From Thermococcus barossii (GTDB lineage: Archaea > Methanobacteriota_B > Thermococci > Thermococcales > Thermococcaceae), in NCBI RefSeq assembly GCF_002214465.1, contig NZ_CP015101.1, positions 1,061,013-1,125,012 on the forward strand: a stretch of DNA of 64,000 bases, given 5' to 3'. Below, piece after piece: positions 43,509-51,633 of this stretch. A program made the position numbers and the translations under genes. The notes under the pieces are model-generated. The model made no database searches. It worked only from the letters and a program-made list of their open reading frames with translations, and had not been told where the DNA came from. Position 1 is the stretch's first letter, and the number at the start of each line of letters is the position of its first letter.

Positions 43509-44123
43509 CTACCATCCGTAGCCGTAGGTCATCGCCATCAGGCGGCGCTTTATCCGTTTTCCGTAGTAGTAGCCTATCGCCATTCCGACGAGAAGCCCTC
43601 CGAGGTGGGCGTACACGTTGACGCTCGGCATGATGCTGTTTATCAGGAAGAGCACGAAGGCGTTTATTAGCGCCCCCTGCATGTTGCCACCAACGACGCC
43701 GGTTATGATTATCAGCGTTCCAACTATGCCAAAAAGGGCCCCGCTCGCGCCTGCGCTCACCGAGTTGGCTGGAAGCAGGAAGAGCGTCAGCAGGTTGCCG
43801 GCCAGACCCGAGACGAGATAGACCATGACGAGCCTCTTCGGTCCGATGATTCCCTCAAGCTGCCTGCCCATCATAATGAGGAAGTACATGTTGAAGCCTA
43901 TGTGGAGTATTCCCACGTGCACGAACATCGCGGTGACGAGCTGCCACCACCAGCCGTAGTTGAGGACGGCGTAGTTCCACTGGCCGAGCCTCGCCAAGAC
44001 GTCGATGCTTATACTGAAGGGGTTCCCGCTGAGTATCGACTCCAGGATGTATACCGAGACGTTTATCAGGAAGAGTGTGAAGGTTGCCCTCCCGTAGCGG
44101 TGGGTAAAGCCTTCAAGGCCCAT
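43509..44123 (-). CDS. Rhomboid intramembrane serine protease
   Basis: A 204-residue six-helix protease that cuts transmembrane helices. Catalytic Ser is in GASGALFGIVG (about residue 127) and the paired His in YAHLGGLLVG (about 173); the WWW/HVGILHIGFNMYFL segment near 58-82 is the usual L1/H2 region. It has a short basic C-terminal tail (KRIKRRLMAMTYGYGW). Its start overlaps the inositol-phosphatase stop by 11 nt, so it is last in a three-gene operon with DUF63 and the phosphatase. Confidence 0.93.
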   Translation of the reverse strand: MGLEGFTHRYGRATFTLFLINVSVYILESILSGNPFSISIDVLARLGQWNYAVLNYGWWWQLVTAMFVHVGILHIGFNMYFLIMMGRQLEGIIGPKRLVMVYLVSGLAGNLLTLFLLPANSVSAGASGALFGIVGTLIIITGVVGGNMQGALINAFVLFLINSIMPSVNVYAHLGGLLVGMAIGYYYGKRIKRRLMAMTYGYGW

Positions 44124-44883
44124 TTTCCAGCTCCTCCAGGATTATATCGAGTAGGTAGCGGTCGTTAACGGCTATGACGTTTGTCTTGGTCGTGGCGTCG
44201 AGCCTCAGCTCCAGCTCCTTTCCCCCCTCGTCCGCAACTATGGCTCCGGCTTCCCTGGCTATGAGCACCCCCGCCGCTATGTCCGTCGTTCTCACGTAGT
44301 TCCTTATGTCCAGGACGCCGTCGAGGGCACCCTTGGCGAGGTACGTCAGCTCCACGGCTATCGCGCCCAGGACGCGAACCCGTTTGACCCTCCGTATTAA
44401 TCCCAGACACCTTCCGCGCGTGTAGAAGCTCAGCGCCTCCTTCCCTCGCTCGGGTTTTCTGACCTTTATAGGCTTTCCGTTCATGTAGGCGCCCCCTCCC
44501 GGAAGGGCCTCGTAGAAAGTTCTCGTAACGAACTCGTATATCGCACCGTAAACGGGCCTGTTCTTCCTGAACACAGCAAAACTAAAGGCGAATATTGGTA
44601 TCCCCGCGGCGAAGTTGTAGGAACCGTCTATCGGGTCAACGATGACCGTGTAGTCGCTCCCGTTGTCTATGAAGCCTATCTCCTCGCTGACGATGTTGAC
44701 CCCAAGCGGCTGGAGCCTGCCAAGGACGACATCCTCGGCGACCTTGTCAACGTACTTCGTAACGTCTCCGCTGACGTTTTCCCCTATGGTCTCCCCCGCG
44801 CTGGGGGTGCCGAAGAGGGGCATCACTTCCTTCTCAACCTCCCTCGCGGTTTCGAGGGCAATCTCGTTCCATGGAATCTCCAT
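44113..44883 (-). CDS. Inositol monophosphatase / fructose-1,6-bisphosphatase family enzyme
   Basis: Mg-dependent phosphatase (256 aa). Metal-site motifs: VSEEIGF (about residue 65), VDPIDGSYNF (DPxDGS, about 83) and RTTDIAAGVLIAREAGAIV (about 196). Archaeal members of this kind are dual enzymes acting on fructose 1,6-bisphosphate and inositol 1-phosphate; fully gluconeogenic flux is usually attributed to the separate type V FBPase in Thermococcales, so the inositol role is plausible (inference). ATG 44883 follows GGTGG with correct spacing and begins one base after the DUF63 stop; an earlier GTG would overlap that stop. Confidence 0.9.
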   Translation of the reverse strand: MEIPWNEIALETAREVEKEVMPLFGTPSAGETIGENVSGDVTKYVDKVAEDVVLGRLQPLGVNIVSEEIGFIDNGSDYTVIVDPIDGSYNFAAGIPIFAFSFAVFRKNRPVYGAIYEFVTRTFYEALPGGGAYMNGKPIKVRKPERGKEALSFYTRGRCLGLIRRVKRVRVLGAIAVELTYLAKGALDGVLDIRNYVRTTDIAAGVLIAREAGAIVADEGGKELELRLDATTKTNVIAVNDRYLLDIILEELENGP

Positions 44884-44884
44884 A

Positions 44885-45694
44885 TCAACCACCCATGAGC
44901 ATTATCAGCAGGTTTCTCGTTCCCGGCCCAAAGCCGAGGATGAACATGGTGAGCTTCACGAAGTTTATTAAATCAGGGTCCTCATCCGCCATGGCCCTGT
45001 CGAGTATCCAGACGATGGGGAGCAGTATCAGGAACTTCTCGGCGTATATCACCGCCGGCGTTCCGAAGGTATCCATCAGCCACCTCGCGAGGACGTGCTG
45101 CTCCCAGAAGCCGAGGAACTGGATTCCCACGAAGGTGGTCGTCGCGTCGTAGAAGTGCGTGTAGAAGAGGATCGAGTTATCCCTGACGAGGGCAAGCTTC
45201 TTCGAGACGAGCCATATAAAGCCCTCCGCCACCACCAGCGCCGGGATAAAGTACCTGAAGACCTCCGGATTGAAGCTAACCTTATCCAGGTTTATTATCA
45301 GGACGAAGACGAGTCCGCCGAGCAGAACCCACCCGAAGTCCCGATAGAGGGGATAGAGCCTCTCGCCGGGGCAGTGCCTCCAGACGACGTAGAGGGAAGC
45401 TATTGCAAAGGCCGCTATAACGAAGTAGCCGCCGGGGCTGACAGTCAGGTAGGTTCTCGGCAGTATTCCCACGTCCGTCATGCTCCTCATCAGCGGGCCG
45501 AGGATTATGTAGGGGATGAGGGCCCTGAAGAAGCGGTCGTCAACCTTTATTTCCATCCGTTTGAGCATCCGGTAGAGGAGTATAACCGCTATGCCGAGTA
45601 TTATGGCATAGACAACCGTGTTCACGGGGTTGTAACCCTGGTTCTCCTGTATCGGCCTGATGAAGTACTCGTAAAAGAACTCGTAGAGCCCCAT
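44885..45694 (-). CDS. DUF63 family membrane protein
   Basis: A 269-residue protein with about eight helices, recognised as DUF63, a family restricted to archaea: PIQENQGYNPVNTVVYA at the N-terminus, RALIPYIILGPLMRSMTD near 75, FYTHFYDATTTFVGIQF near 180 and DRAMADEDPDLINFVKL near 235. It is consistently a membrane protein of unknown role. ATG 45694 is used because GGTGGTCGA precedes it; the frame is open further upstream without a ribosome site. First gene of the operon with the phosphatase and rhomboid. Confidence 0.85.
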   Translation of the reverse strand: MGLYEFFYEYFIRPIQENQGYNPVNTVVYAIILGIAVILLYRMLKRMEIKVDDRFFRALIPYIILGPLMRSMTDVGILPRTYLTVSPGGYFVIAAFAIASLYVVWRHCPGERLYPLYRDFGWVLLGGLVFVLIINLDKVSFNPEVFRYFIPALVVAEGFIWLVSKKLALVRDNSILFYTHFYDATTTFVGIQFLGFWEQHVLARWLMDTFGTPAVIYAEKFLILLPIVWILDRAMADEDPDLINFVKLTMFILGFGPGTRNLLIMLMGG

Positions 45695-45767
45695 TCGACC
45701 ACCATAGACGGTTGTTCCGATAGCCTTAAAGCTTTTCCCACCCATAGTTATCCGGACGGTGATTGAG

Positions 45768-46808
45768 ATGCATCTGATGCAGCTGCCCAGGGAAGTGCTC
45801 TTGGGCGAGAATCTGAAGGGAGAAGTCGTTAATGTCGCGAGGAGGCTCGGCCTGGGCGAGAGGGCTTTGGTACTCTACGGGCCGAAGACCAGAGAGATAG
45901 CCGGCAGGGACATCGAGAAGAGCCTCGGAGAATCGTTTGACGTGAGTGGCCTTGTGATAAGGGAGGCCAGCATGGAGGAAGTCGAGAGAACACTGGCTAA
46001 AATCAGGGATGAGAACGTCAACTGGCTCATAGCGGTCGGCGGCGGGAGCATAATAGACGTCGCCAAGCTCGCCTCGTTTAGGGCGGGGATTCCCTTCATC
46101 AGCTTTCCGACAACGGCCTCCCACGACGGCATAGCGAGCGCCAACGCCTCCATCAGAGACCTCGGAACCAAGACCTCGGTCAAGGCCGTGCCGCCGATAG
46201 CGGTCATAGCGGACGTCAAGGTAATCAAAACCGCCCCCTACCGTTACCTCGCGGCCGGCGTTGGTGACATGATAAGCAACCTGACGGCGGTGAAAGACTG
46301 GCAGCTGGCCCACAGGATAAAGGGCGAATACTACAGCGAGTACGCGGCCTCGCTCAGCCTGATGAGCGCCAAGATGGTGATAAAGAACGCGGACATAATA
46401 AGGCTGGGCAACGAGGAGAGCGTGAGGAAGGTGGTGAAGGGCCTCATCTCCTGTGGCGTTGCGATGAGCATAGCGGGCTCTTCGAGACCTGCCAGCGGGG
46501 CGGAGCACCTCTTCAGCCATGCGCTTGATGCAATAGCACCAAAACCAGCCCTCCACGGCGAGCAGGTGGGCGTTGGGACGATAATAATGGCCTACCTCCA
46601 CGGCCTCAAGTGGGAGAGGATTAGGGAAACCTTAAAGAAGGTGGGGGCGCCAACTAACGCATACGAGCTGGGAATCGACCCGGAATATATCATTGAGGCC
46701 CTCACGATTGCCCACACGATAAGGCCCGAGAGGTACACGATCCTCGGAAAAGACGGTCTTACGCGAGAGGCAGCCGAAAAGGCCGCTAAAATCACCGGAG
46801 TCATCTGA
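45768..46808 (+). CDS. egsA: sn-glycerol-1-phosphate dehydrogenase
   Basis: Reduces dihydroxyacetone phosphate to sn-glycerol 1-phosphate, setting the stereochemistry of archaeal membrane lipids. The 346-residue protein has the NAD(P)-binding IAVGGGSIIDVAKL near residue 89, ISFPTTASHDGIASANAS near 111 (metal Asp), and the two metal-binding His regions EHLFSHALDAIAP near 245 and PALHGEQVGVG near 262. ATG 45768 follows GGTGATTGAG; GTG 45759 lies inside it. Its product feeds the GGGP synthase encoded near the right end of this window. Confidence 0.96.
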   Translation: MHLMQLPREVLLGENLKGEVVNVARRLGLGERALVLYGPKTREIAGRDIEKSLGESFDVSGLVIREASMEEVERTLAKIRDENVNWLIAVGGGSIIDVAKLASFRAGIPFISFPTTASHDGIASANASIRDLGTKTSVKAVPPIAVIADVKVIKTAPYRYLAAGVGDMISNLTAVKDWQLAHRIKGEYYSEYAASLSLMSAKMVIKNADIIRLGNEESVRKVVKGLISCGVAMSIAGSSRPASGAEHLFSHALDAIAPKPALHGEQVGVGTIIMAYLHGLKWERIRETLKKVGAPTNAYELGIDPEYIIEALTIAHTIRPERYTILGKDGLTREAAEKAAKITGVI

Positions 46809-46835
46809 CGATCATCACTCACGGAGGTGTTTGAA

Positions 46836-47270
46836 ATGGCAATAATCACGTTAGTTGGGGAAAAGCTGGCAAGGCCTGGGGTTGAATTCATATATTACGG
46901 CCCGGCAGAACCGTGCAAAACGTGCAAGCTGGCAGGAGTATGCGTTGGGAACCTCGAACCGGGAAGGAGGTATAAAATTCTCCGCGTAAGGAGCATGCCC
47001 TCGCACTCCTGTCCCCTCCACGAGGGAAAGGTGCGCGTCGTCGAGGTCGTCGAACCGAGCATAGAGGTCGCAATAGAGCCGAGGCTTGCAATAGCTGGCT
47101 CTGTGATAAAGCTCCACTTCGCGGACTGCAGCGAAGGGGAAAAGGCGGACCTATTCAGGCCGGAAGGCCTCTTCGAGGGCGACCACGTGAAGATAATAGA
47201 AATCCTCGATGACGTCGAGTGCAACGGCAAGACCTACAAAGTGGTTAAGGTCATGCGCAAGAAGGAGTAA
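46836..47270 (+). CDS. UPF0179 family protein, Cys-rich
   Basis: A 144-residue archaeal protein of the UPF0179 group. It contains eight cysteines, notably [17 protein letters not shown] (C-x2-C-x5-C, about residue 30), HSCPLHEGK near 60, [11 protein letters not shown] and [10 protein letters not shown], suggesting bound zinc or an iron-sulfur cluster. The function is unestablished. ATG 46836 follows CGGAGGTG. It begins 27 nt after egsA and is probably in the same operon. Confidence 0.83.
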   Translation: MAIITLVGEKLARPGVEFIYYGPAEPCKTCKLAGVCVGNLEPGRRYKILRVRSMPSHSCPLHEGKVRVVEVVEPSIEVAIEPRLAIAGSVIKLHFADCSEGEKADLFRPEGLFEGDHVKIIEILDDVECNGKTYKVVKVMRKKE

Positions 47271-47274
47271 CTCC

Positions 47275-48276
47275 CTATTCTTTTTCCACTTTTGCGAACG
47301 CAATCAGCTCTTCTCCCCCCGTTCTGATCCTGTAGGCCCGCATCTCTCCGTCAAGGAATTTCCTTATCGCTGCCAGCATCCTCTCCCGCCGCCTCAGGAG
47401 TTCCTGTGCCTCCTCAACGCTCACCGCCTCAAACCTCAGCCTCTCCCCCGGCCGGCTCTGGGCGACCAGGGGGAGGTCAGCCGCTGCAACGACGGCTATC
47501 TTCGCGTAGCCGCCGGTCGTCTGGGCATCGCGGAGCATCACTATCGGCTTTCCGCTGGCCGGAACCTGGACGGCACCGGGGGGAACCGCGTCCGTGACTA
47601 TGTCAGCGCCCTTTTCGGAGTGCTCTATCGCCGGCCCATCGAGGCGGTAGCCCATCCTGTCAGACTCGGGCGTCACGGTGTAGGCCTCGCTCAGGAAGGT
47701 CTCGATTCCCATCTCAGTGAAGTGGTCGAGGTCAGGGCCGAGAACGACGCGAACAGTCTTTTCCTCAGCCGAATAGTCCGGCCTCAGCTCCGGTGGGAGG
47801 TGTCTCCCATCCCTTCCTGTTAGTATCGCGTGGCCGAGGTTCAGTCTCTCGCCGGCCTTCAGCGGCCTTCCGAGGCCGGCCCTCGGATAGGTTGAGCAGC
47901 TTCCGAGGAGAGGCCTGCATTTTATCCCGCCGGCGAATGCTATGTAGCCGTAAAGGCCGCTCTTTAAAGTGCCAACCTCAAGGATGTCGCCGCGCTTTGC
48001 CCAGTAACTAGTCCAGGGTTCAATCGGAACTCCATTGAGCCTTAAGTCAACGTCTCCCGCAACGGCAAAGACAGCAGAGACGTTGAACTTTATCGTCGGC
48101 CCGGCGAGGAGGAACTCAAGAACCGGCGCGTCCGCAGGATTGCCAACGAGATAATTTGCCAGCCTTGCACTCACGTCGTCCACCGCTCCAGCCACAGGGA
48201 TTCCAAGCTTTCTGTAGCCAAAACGGCCGGAGTCCTGAACGGTGAGCAGCGATGGCACCTTGAGGAGCTCAATCAT
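47275..48276 (-). CDS. pxpC: 5-oxoprolinase subunit C (biotin-dependent carboxyltransferase family)
   Basis: Third subunit (333 aa) of the ATP-dependent 5-oxoprolinase that opens pyroglutamate to glutamate. It starts MIELLKVPSLLTVQDSGRFG, the diagnostic family start, with GIPVAGAVDDVSARLANYLV near residue 28, and VLEFLLAGPTIKF, WAKRGDILEVGTLKSGLYGY, LLGSCSTYPRAGLGR and MLRDAQTTGGYAKIAVV further on. ATG 48276 is chosen over upstream in-frame starts because those overlap pxpB deeply; it overlaps pxpB by 8 nt. Last of the pxpA-pxpB-pxpC operon. Confidence 0.9.
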   Translation of the reverse strand: MIELLKVPSLLTVQDSGRFGYRKLGIPVAGAVDDVSARLANYLVGNPADAPVLEFLLAGPTIKFNVSAVFAVAGDVDLRLNGVPIEPWTSYWAKRGDILEVGTLKSGLYGYIAFAGGIKCRPLLGSCSTYPRAGLGRPLKAGERLNLGHAILTGRDGRHLPPELRPDYSAEEKTVRVVLGPDLDHFTEMGIETFLSEAYTVTPESDRMGYRLDGPAIEHSEKGADIVTDAVPPGAVQVPASGKPIVMLRDAQTTGGYAKIAVVAAADLPLVAQSRPGERLRFEAVSVEEAQELLRRRERMLAAIRKFLDGEMRAYRIRTGGEELIAFAKVEKE

Positions 48277-48964
48277 CCCTCCGCCCCCATTCCCCCTCGT
48301 ACAGTTCCCTGAACTCATACTCATCAACGGGCACAAACTTAACCCTGTCCCCCGGCTGGAGGAGCGTCGGCGGCTCTTTCTCCGGATTGAAGAGCCTGAG
48401 CGGCGTCCTTCCAATCAGCCGCCAGCCGCCGGGACTCTCGATGGGATAGATGCCCGTCTGCTTTCCTGCTATCCCAACACTTCCGGCGGGAACCTTTAAG
48501 CGCGGTCTTTCGAGGCGTGGCGCGGCTATCCTCTCGTCCATGCCGCCGAGGTATGCGAAGCCCGGCAGAAAGCCGAGGAAGTAGACGCGGTAAACCGGTT
48601 TGGAGTGAATCTCAATGACGTCATCAACGCTCAGGCCGCTGTGCTTTGCCACGAACTCGATGTCAGGTCCGTATTCACCCCCATAAACGACCGGGATTTC
48701 AAGGAGCCTGCCCTCAAACTCCTCGCTGGTAACCTGGAGAAGGGGCTTGACGGCAGCGACGACCTCGGAATAGCCAGCCCTGAGAGGGTCATAGAAAACG
48801 TAGACGGTTGAGTAAGCCGGTACCACCTCAACGAGCCATTCAAAGCCGGTTTTCTCTATCGCTCTCGCTACCGCGTGAACTCTCCTGTTTACCTCATCGT
48901 CTATGACCTCGCCAAGGGAGATGACCAGTGCCGAGTCGCCGGCGGGTTTTATTGTCGGTTCCAT
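48269..48964 (-). CDS. pxpB: 5-oxoprolinase subunit B (KipI-like)
   Basis: Second subunit (231 aa): PAGDSALVISLGEVID at the N-terminus, EIPVVYGGEYGPDIE near 92, the conserved GFLPGFAYLGG near 130 and AGSVGIAGKQTGIYPIES near 158. In bacteria PxpB with PxpC forms the ATP-using part of 5-oxoprolinase, and KipI relatives inhibit a histidine kinase; the context with pxpA and pxpC fits the enzyme. It starts 4 nt after the pxpA stop. Confidence 0.91.
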   Translation of the reverse strand: MEPTIKPAGDSALVISLGEVIDDEVNRRVHAVARAIEKTGFEWLVEVVPAYSTVYVFYDPLRAGYSEVVAAVKPLLQVTSEEFEGRLLEIPVVYGGEYGPDIEFVAKHSGLSVDDVIEIHSKPVYRVYFLGFLPGFAYLGGMDERIAAPRLERPRLKVPAGSVGIAGKQTGIYPIESPGGWRLIGRTPLRLFNPEKEPPTLLQPGDRVKFVPVDEYEFRELYEGEWGRRDD

Positions 48965-48968
48965 GTTC

Positions 48969-49736
48969 TCACCGCACGATTTCCCCCATGGGAACTACCT
49001 TAACGCCTTCCTCCTCAAGAACCTCCCTGATGTGCTTCGCTATCTCCACCGCCTCCGGGTTGTCGCCGTGGACGCAGATGGTATCTGCCTTGAGCTCGAC
49101 CCACTCGCCGTTTATCGCCCTGACTCCACCGTTCTTGACCATTGAGATGACGCGCTCGGCTATCGCTTCCTTGTCGTGTATGATCGCTCCCGGCCTCGAC
49201 CGGGGAACTAGAGTGCCATCAGGGTTGTACGCGCGATCGGCGAAGACCTCGTGGGCAACCTTAACTCCCAGCTCCTCCGCTATCTCAGCCGGCCGTGAGC
49301 CCGAGAGGGTAACGAATATCAGGTTCCTATCGAAGTCCGCTATCCCCTCGATGACGGCCCTCGCGAGCTCTTCCTCTTTGACAAGGGCGTTGTAGAGTGC
49401 CCCGTGGGGCTTGACGTGCTGGAGCTCGATCCCTTCAGCCCTTGTGAACGCGTAGAGCGCCCCAATCTGGTAGAGGATGTAGTTCCTCGCTTCCTCAGGG
49501 GTGAGCCTCATGTAGCGTCTTCCAAAACCAAGCAGGTCCGGATAACCCGGGTGTGCCCCAACGGCAACGCCTTTCTCCTTCGCGAGCCTTACCGTCTTCC
49601 TCATAACCACCGGGTCGCCGGCGTGCCAGCCCGTCGCTACGTTCGCGCTCGTGATGTAGTTCATGACCTCATCGTCGAGGCCGAGCCTGTACCTCCCAAA
49701 GCTCTCGCCGAGGTCGGAGTTCAGGTCAACCTTCAT
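48969..49736 (-). CDS. pxpA: 5-oxoprolinase subunit A (LamB/YcsF family)
   Basis: First subunit (255 aa): [20 protein letters not shown] at the start, [15 protein letters not shown] near 38 (substrate-site His), [15 protein letters not shown] near 65, [12 protein letters not shown] near 103 and [18 protein letters not shown] near 220. These match PxpA. ATG 49736 behind GGTGGTGGG is better than 49754. It heads the three-gene operon; together the subunits salvage pyroglutamate, which forms quickly from glutamine at high temperature. Confidence 0.92.
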   Translation of the reverse strand: MKVDLNSDLGESFGRYRLGLDDEVMNYITSANVATGWHAGDPVVMRKTVRLAKEKGVAVGAHPGYPDLLGFGRRYMRLTPEEARNYILYQIGALYAFTRAEGIELQHVKPHGALYNALVKEEELARAVIEGIADFDRNLIFVTLSGSRPAEIAEELGVKVAHEVFADRAYNPDGTLVPRSRPGAIIHDKEAIAERVISMVKNGGVRAINGEWVELKADTICVHGDNPEAVEIAKHIREVLEEEGVKVVPMGEIVR

Positions 49737-49795
49737 TCCCACCACCGGCTTCATTTCGACGGAAATCTAAAAAAGGGTTTCTCCGAGTTTAGGCC

Positions 49796-50302
49796 ATGAA
49801 GGTTCAGGTTATCGATGCGGCGGTCTTCATTCAGGGGCTTGACGTTGAGGGCGTCACATCTCCGGGGGTTGTTAAGGAGGTGAAAGACCCCGAGTCCAGG
49901 CTCTTCTTAGAAGGCCTGATAAGCGCAGGGAAGGTCAAGGTTCTCGTTCCCTCAAAGGAGAGCATTGAGGCCGTTAAGGAAGCGGCAAGGGGAACCGGCG
50001 AGCTCGGCGAGCTGAGTGAAGCCGATATCGAGATTCTTGCCCTGGCGTATGAGCTCAAGGGAGTCCTCTTCACCGACGACTATAACCTGCAGAACATTGC
50101 AAAAACCCTGGGGATAGAGTTCAAAACACTCAAGCGCGGGATAAAGAGAGTCATCCGCTGGAACTACGTCTGCATCGGCTGCGGGAAGCGTTTCTCAGAG
50201 ATGCCGCTGGAAGGCGTCTGTCCGGACTGCGGCAGCCCGGTGAGGCTGATACCGAGGAAGAAGCGCCGGAGAAAACGCCCCGGACGGGCTCGGCGCTCAT
50301 AG
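49796..50302 (+). CDS. nob1: rRNA endonuclease Nob1 (PIN plus zinc ribbon)
   Basis: A 168-residue protein for 16S rRNA 3'-end maturation. The PIN domain comprises [10 protein letters not shown] (Asp about 6), [14 protein letters not shown] (Glu/Asp about 80-84) and [16 protein letters not shown] (Asp about 98). A zinc ribbon follows: [10 protein letters not shown] and [12 protein letters not shown] (two CxxC pairs near 123 and 137). The C-terminus is highly basic ([14 protein letters not shown]) for RNA binding. The start is ATG 49796. On the opposite strand, guide-RNA candidates begin at its 3' end. Confidence 0.92.
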   Translation: MKVQVIDAAVFIQGLDVEGVTSPGVVKEVKDPESRLFLEGLISAGKVKVLVPSKESIEAVKEAARGTGELGELSEADIEILALAYELKGVLFTDDYNLQNIAKTLGIEFKTLKRGIKRVIRWNYVCIGCGKRFSEMPLEGVCPDCGSPVRLIPRKKRRRKRPGRARRS

Positions 50303-50350
50303 GGTACGTCACAACCGCAAAGCGGTTCAGCCCGTCTTGGAATCGTCACG
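50290..50350 (-). ncRNA. Candidate C/D box guide sRNA (degenerate boxes), overlapping nob1 3' end
   Basis: On the minus strand: C-like GTGACGA (50343-50349), exactly 12 nt, a perfect CTGA as D' (50327-50330), an ACCGC/GCGGT hairpin spacer, a C'-like GTGACGT, 12 nt, and CCGA as a weak D. The 12-nt guide TTCCAAGACGGG is complementary over nine bases to CCCGTCTTG, which I recall as part of a strongly conserved large-subunit rRNA segment. The boxes deviate from consensus, hence moderate confidence. Confidence 0.35.
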
Positions 50351-50364
50351 GCCCGCCCGGGACG

Positions 50365-50421
50365 GCGTCAGGGCCAGTCCTCGTCATCACGATGCTCGGT
50401 GCAATTCGCTGTCATCATCCG
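50365..50421 (-). ncRNA. C/D box guide sRNA
   Basis: Minus strand, 5' to 3': C box ATGATGA (50412-50418), a 12-nt guide CAGCGAATTGCA, D' CCGA, five bases, C' GTGATGA (50384-50390), a 12-nt guide CGAGGACTGGCC, D box CTGA (50368-50371). Both guides have the exact 12-nt spacing of archaeal C/D sRNAs, and only D' deviates by one base. Expected 2'-O-methylation targets are the As at position five in TGCAATTCGCTG and GGCCAGTCCTCG. It lies in the only non-coding gap between nob1 and the coiled-coil pair. Confidence 0.7.
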
Positions 50422-50425
50422 CGGT

Positions 50426-50833
50426 TCAACCTTGCAGGTAGTAGGATATAAGCTTTCTCAGCTCGAGGTTGCGCTCGGGCTTCATTCTCAGAAACCTCTT
50501 AAGCCCGCTGTTCTCGGCTATTAGGCCCGAGAGCTCGATGGCGAGTATCTTGTTGTCCTCGCTCAGGCCATAGGCCTTGAAGCGGAGCGGGGCATATTCC
50601 TTCTCAAGCGCCCACGTTTTCTCCTCAAGCTCCTTCACCTTCTTCTCAAGCTCCTCAAGGTTCCCTTTCGGCTCACGGAACTCGCCAGTTAAAGCTATCT
50701 CAACGACCCTCTCGGGAGAAACGCCGTAGCGCTCGGCAAGCTCCTCAATCTTCTTCCACAGGCTCTCATCGAGCTCAACCTCGATTTTCCCGAAGCCCTT
50801 CTCGGACCTGATGATGAGCCTCACTTCGTTCAC
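50426..50833 (-). CDS. Coiled-coil protein with RHH-like N-terminus, 135 aa
   Basis: Not assigned to a family. The N-terminal part (RLIIRSEKGFGKIEVELDES, then a helix and AERYGVSPERVVEIALTG) resembles a ribbon-helix-helix DNA-binding arrangement. A coiled coil (NLEELEKKVKELEEKTWALE) and a mixed C-terminus follow. GTG 50833 has GGAG 7 nt upstream. The start lies within one of two short palindromes, consistent with autoregulation by an RHH-type protein (inference). It is downstream of another coiled-coil gene in the same direction. Confidence 0.62.
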   Translation of the reverse strand: MNEVRLIIRSEKGFGKIEVELDESLWKKIEELAERYGVSPERVVEIALTGEFREPKGNLEELEKKVKELEEKTWALEKEYAPLRFKAYGLSEDNKILAIELSGLIAENSGLKRFLRMKPERNLELRKLISYYLQG

Positions 50834-50866
50834 ACTCCATGAACGACTTGTTCACGATCCGTGAAC
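50827..50866. promoter_or_regulatory. Two adjacent palindromes of the GTTCA/TGAAC type
   Basis: CGTTCA-N7-TGAACG (50827-50845) and GTTCACG-N3-CGTGAAC (50850-50866), four bases apart, so four copies of the same half-site. They span the end of the upstream coiled-coil gene and the start of the next. This is a plausible operator for a dimeric regulator. Confidence 0.5.
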
Positions 50867-51181
50867 TTTCTCAAGCTCCCGCTTTCTCTCCTCAACGGCC
50901 TTCCTCAGCTCCTCGTTCTCCTTTCTCAACCTGTCGCGCTCGCCCATCATGAACTCCTTGTCCCTCAAAGCCTTCTCGTAGAACTCCCTAAGCTCTTCAA
51001 TCTCCCCCTCCATCTCGCGGAGCTTCTCCTCCAGCTTGGAGACCCTCTCCCTCAGGAGGTCCTCACGCTCCGCCTTCAGCGTTTCTTCAACCCTTGAAAG
51101 GTTCCCCTCGATGAGCGCCTCAACGTCCCTCCCCTTCAGGGACTTGAACTTCTCCTTGGACAGGGATATCTCCAGCCTCAT
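50852..51181 (-). CDS. Coiled-coil protein, 109 aa
   Basis: Not recognised. The N-terminus MRLEISLSKEKFKSLKGRDV resembles that of small antitoxin-like proteins, and nearly all the rest (about residues 28-105) is a charged coiled coil (KLEEKLREMEGEIEELREFY). No membrane segment. It is preceded by a VapBC pair (15-nt gap after the toxin stop) and followed by a second coiled-coil gene; all four genes point the same way and may be one operon. Confidence 0.6.
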   Translation of the reverse strand: MRLEISLSKEKFKSLKGRDVEALIEGNLSRVEETLKAEREDLLRERVSKLEEKLREMEGEIEELREFYEKALRDKEFMMGERDRLRKENEELRKAVEERKRELEKVHGS

Positions 51182-51195
51182 GGTTCCTCACGCGA

Positions 51196-51633
51196 TCAGA
51201 GCCATTCAAGGAATTCCTCGGGACTCATCATCGTGATTTCTTCCCCTGCTTTCCTCCGAAAGTCCTCGTCCCGGGTTATGAGGGCGTCACACTTCGATGC
51301 GAGTGCAGACGCGAGTGCTACCGAGTCATAGGGGTCAGTTCCAAGTGTCAGCTGGAAGGAGAAGGCATCGATCAAAACAAGCTCGTTAGGGACGTAGACC
51401 TCTATGCCAACGTCCTCGATCTCCTTGACCCTCTCCGGGCTGACGTTGTTTCTCTTGAAGACGTGGGCACCCTCCATCAGTGTGAATATCGAAACTACAC
51501 CCTCAACCCTCTCGGATTCAACGAGCTCCAGGATTTTTAGTGGAGCTTCCCACAACCTGGCCCCGGTTTTTGGGTCTTCCTCCTTGAACCAGACGTTCAG
51601 GAGGACGTTCGTGTCGATGTACACCCTAATCAT
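51196..51633 (-). CDS. PIN-domain ribonuclease toxin, VapC family
   Basis: A 145-residue PIN protein: RVYIDTNVLLNVWF (Asp about 7), SIFTLMEGAHVFKRN (Glu about 54), TDPYDSVALASALASKCDAL (Asp about 103) and ITRDEDFRR (Asp about 122). All acidic residues needed for Mg-dependent RNA cleavage are present. The ATG overlaps the end of a small upstream gene by 8 nt, the arrangement of an antitoxin followed by its toxin. Confidence 0.86.
   Translation of the reverse strand: MIRVYIDTNVLLNVWFKEEDPKTGARLWEAPLKILELVESERVEGVVSIFTLMEGAHVFKRNNVSPERVKEIEDVGIEVYVPNELVLIDAFSFQLTLGTDPYDSVALASALASKCDALITRDEDFRRKAGEEITMMSPEEFLEWL

Noticed and set aside
50310-50330. Hairpin ACCGC/GCGGT as a transcription terminator for nob1
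   Set aside because: Archaeal termination relies on T-runs, and none follows this hairpin; it is better explained as the internal spacer of the second guide-RNA candidate.
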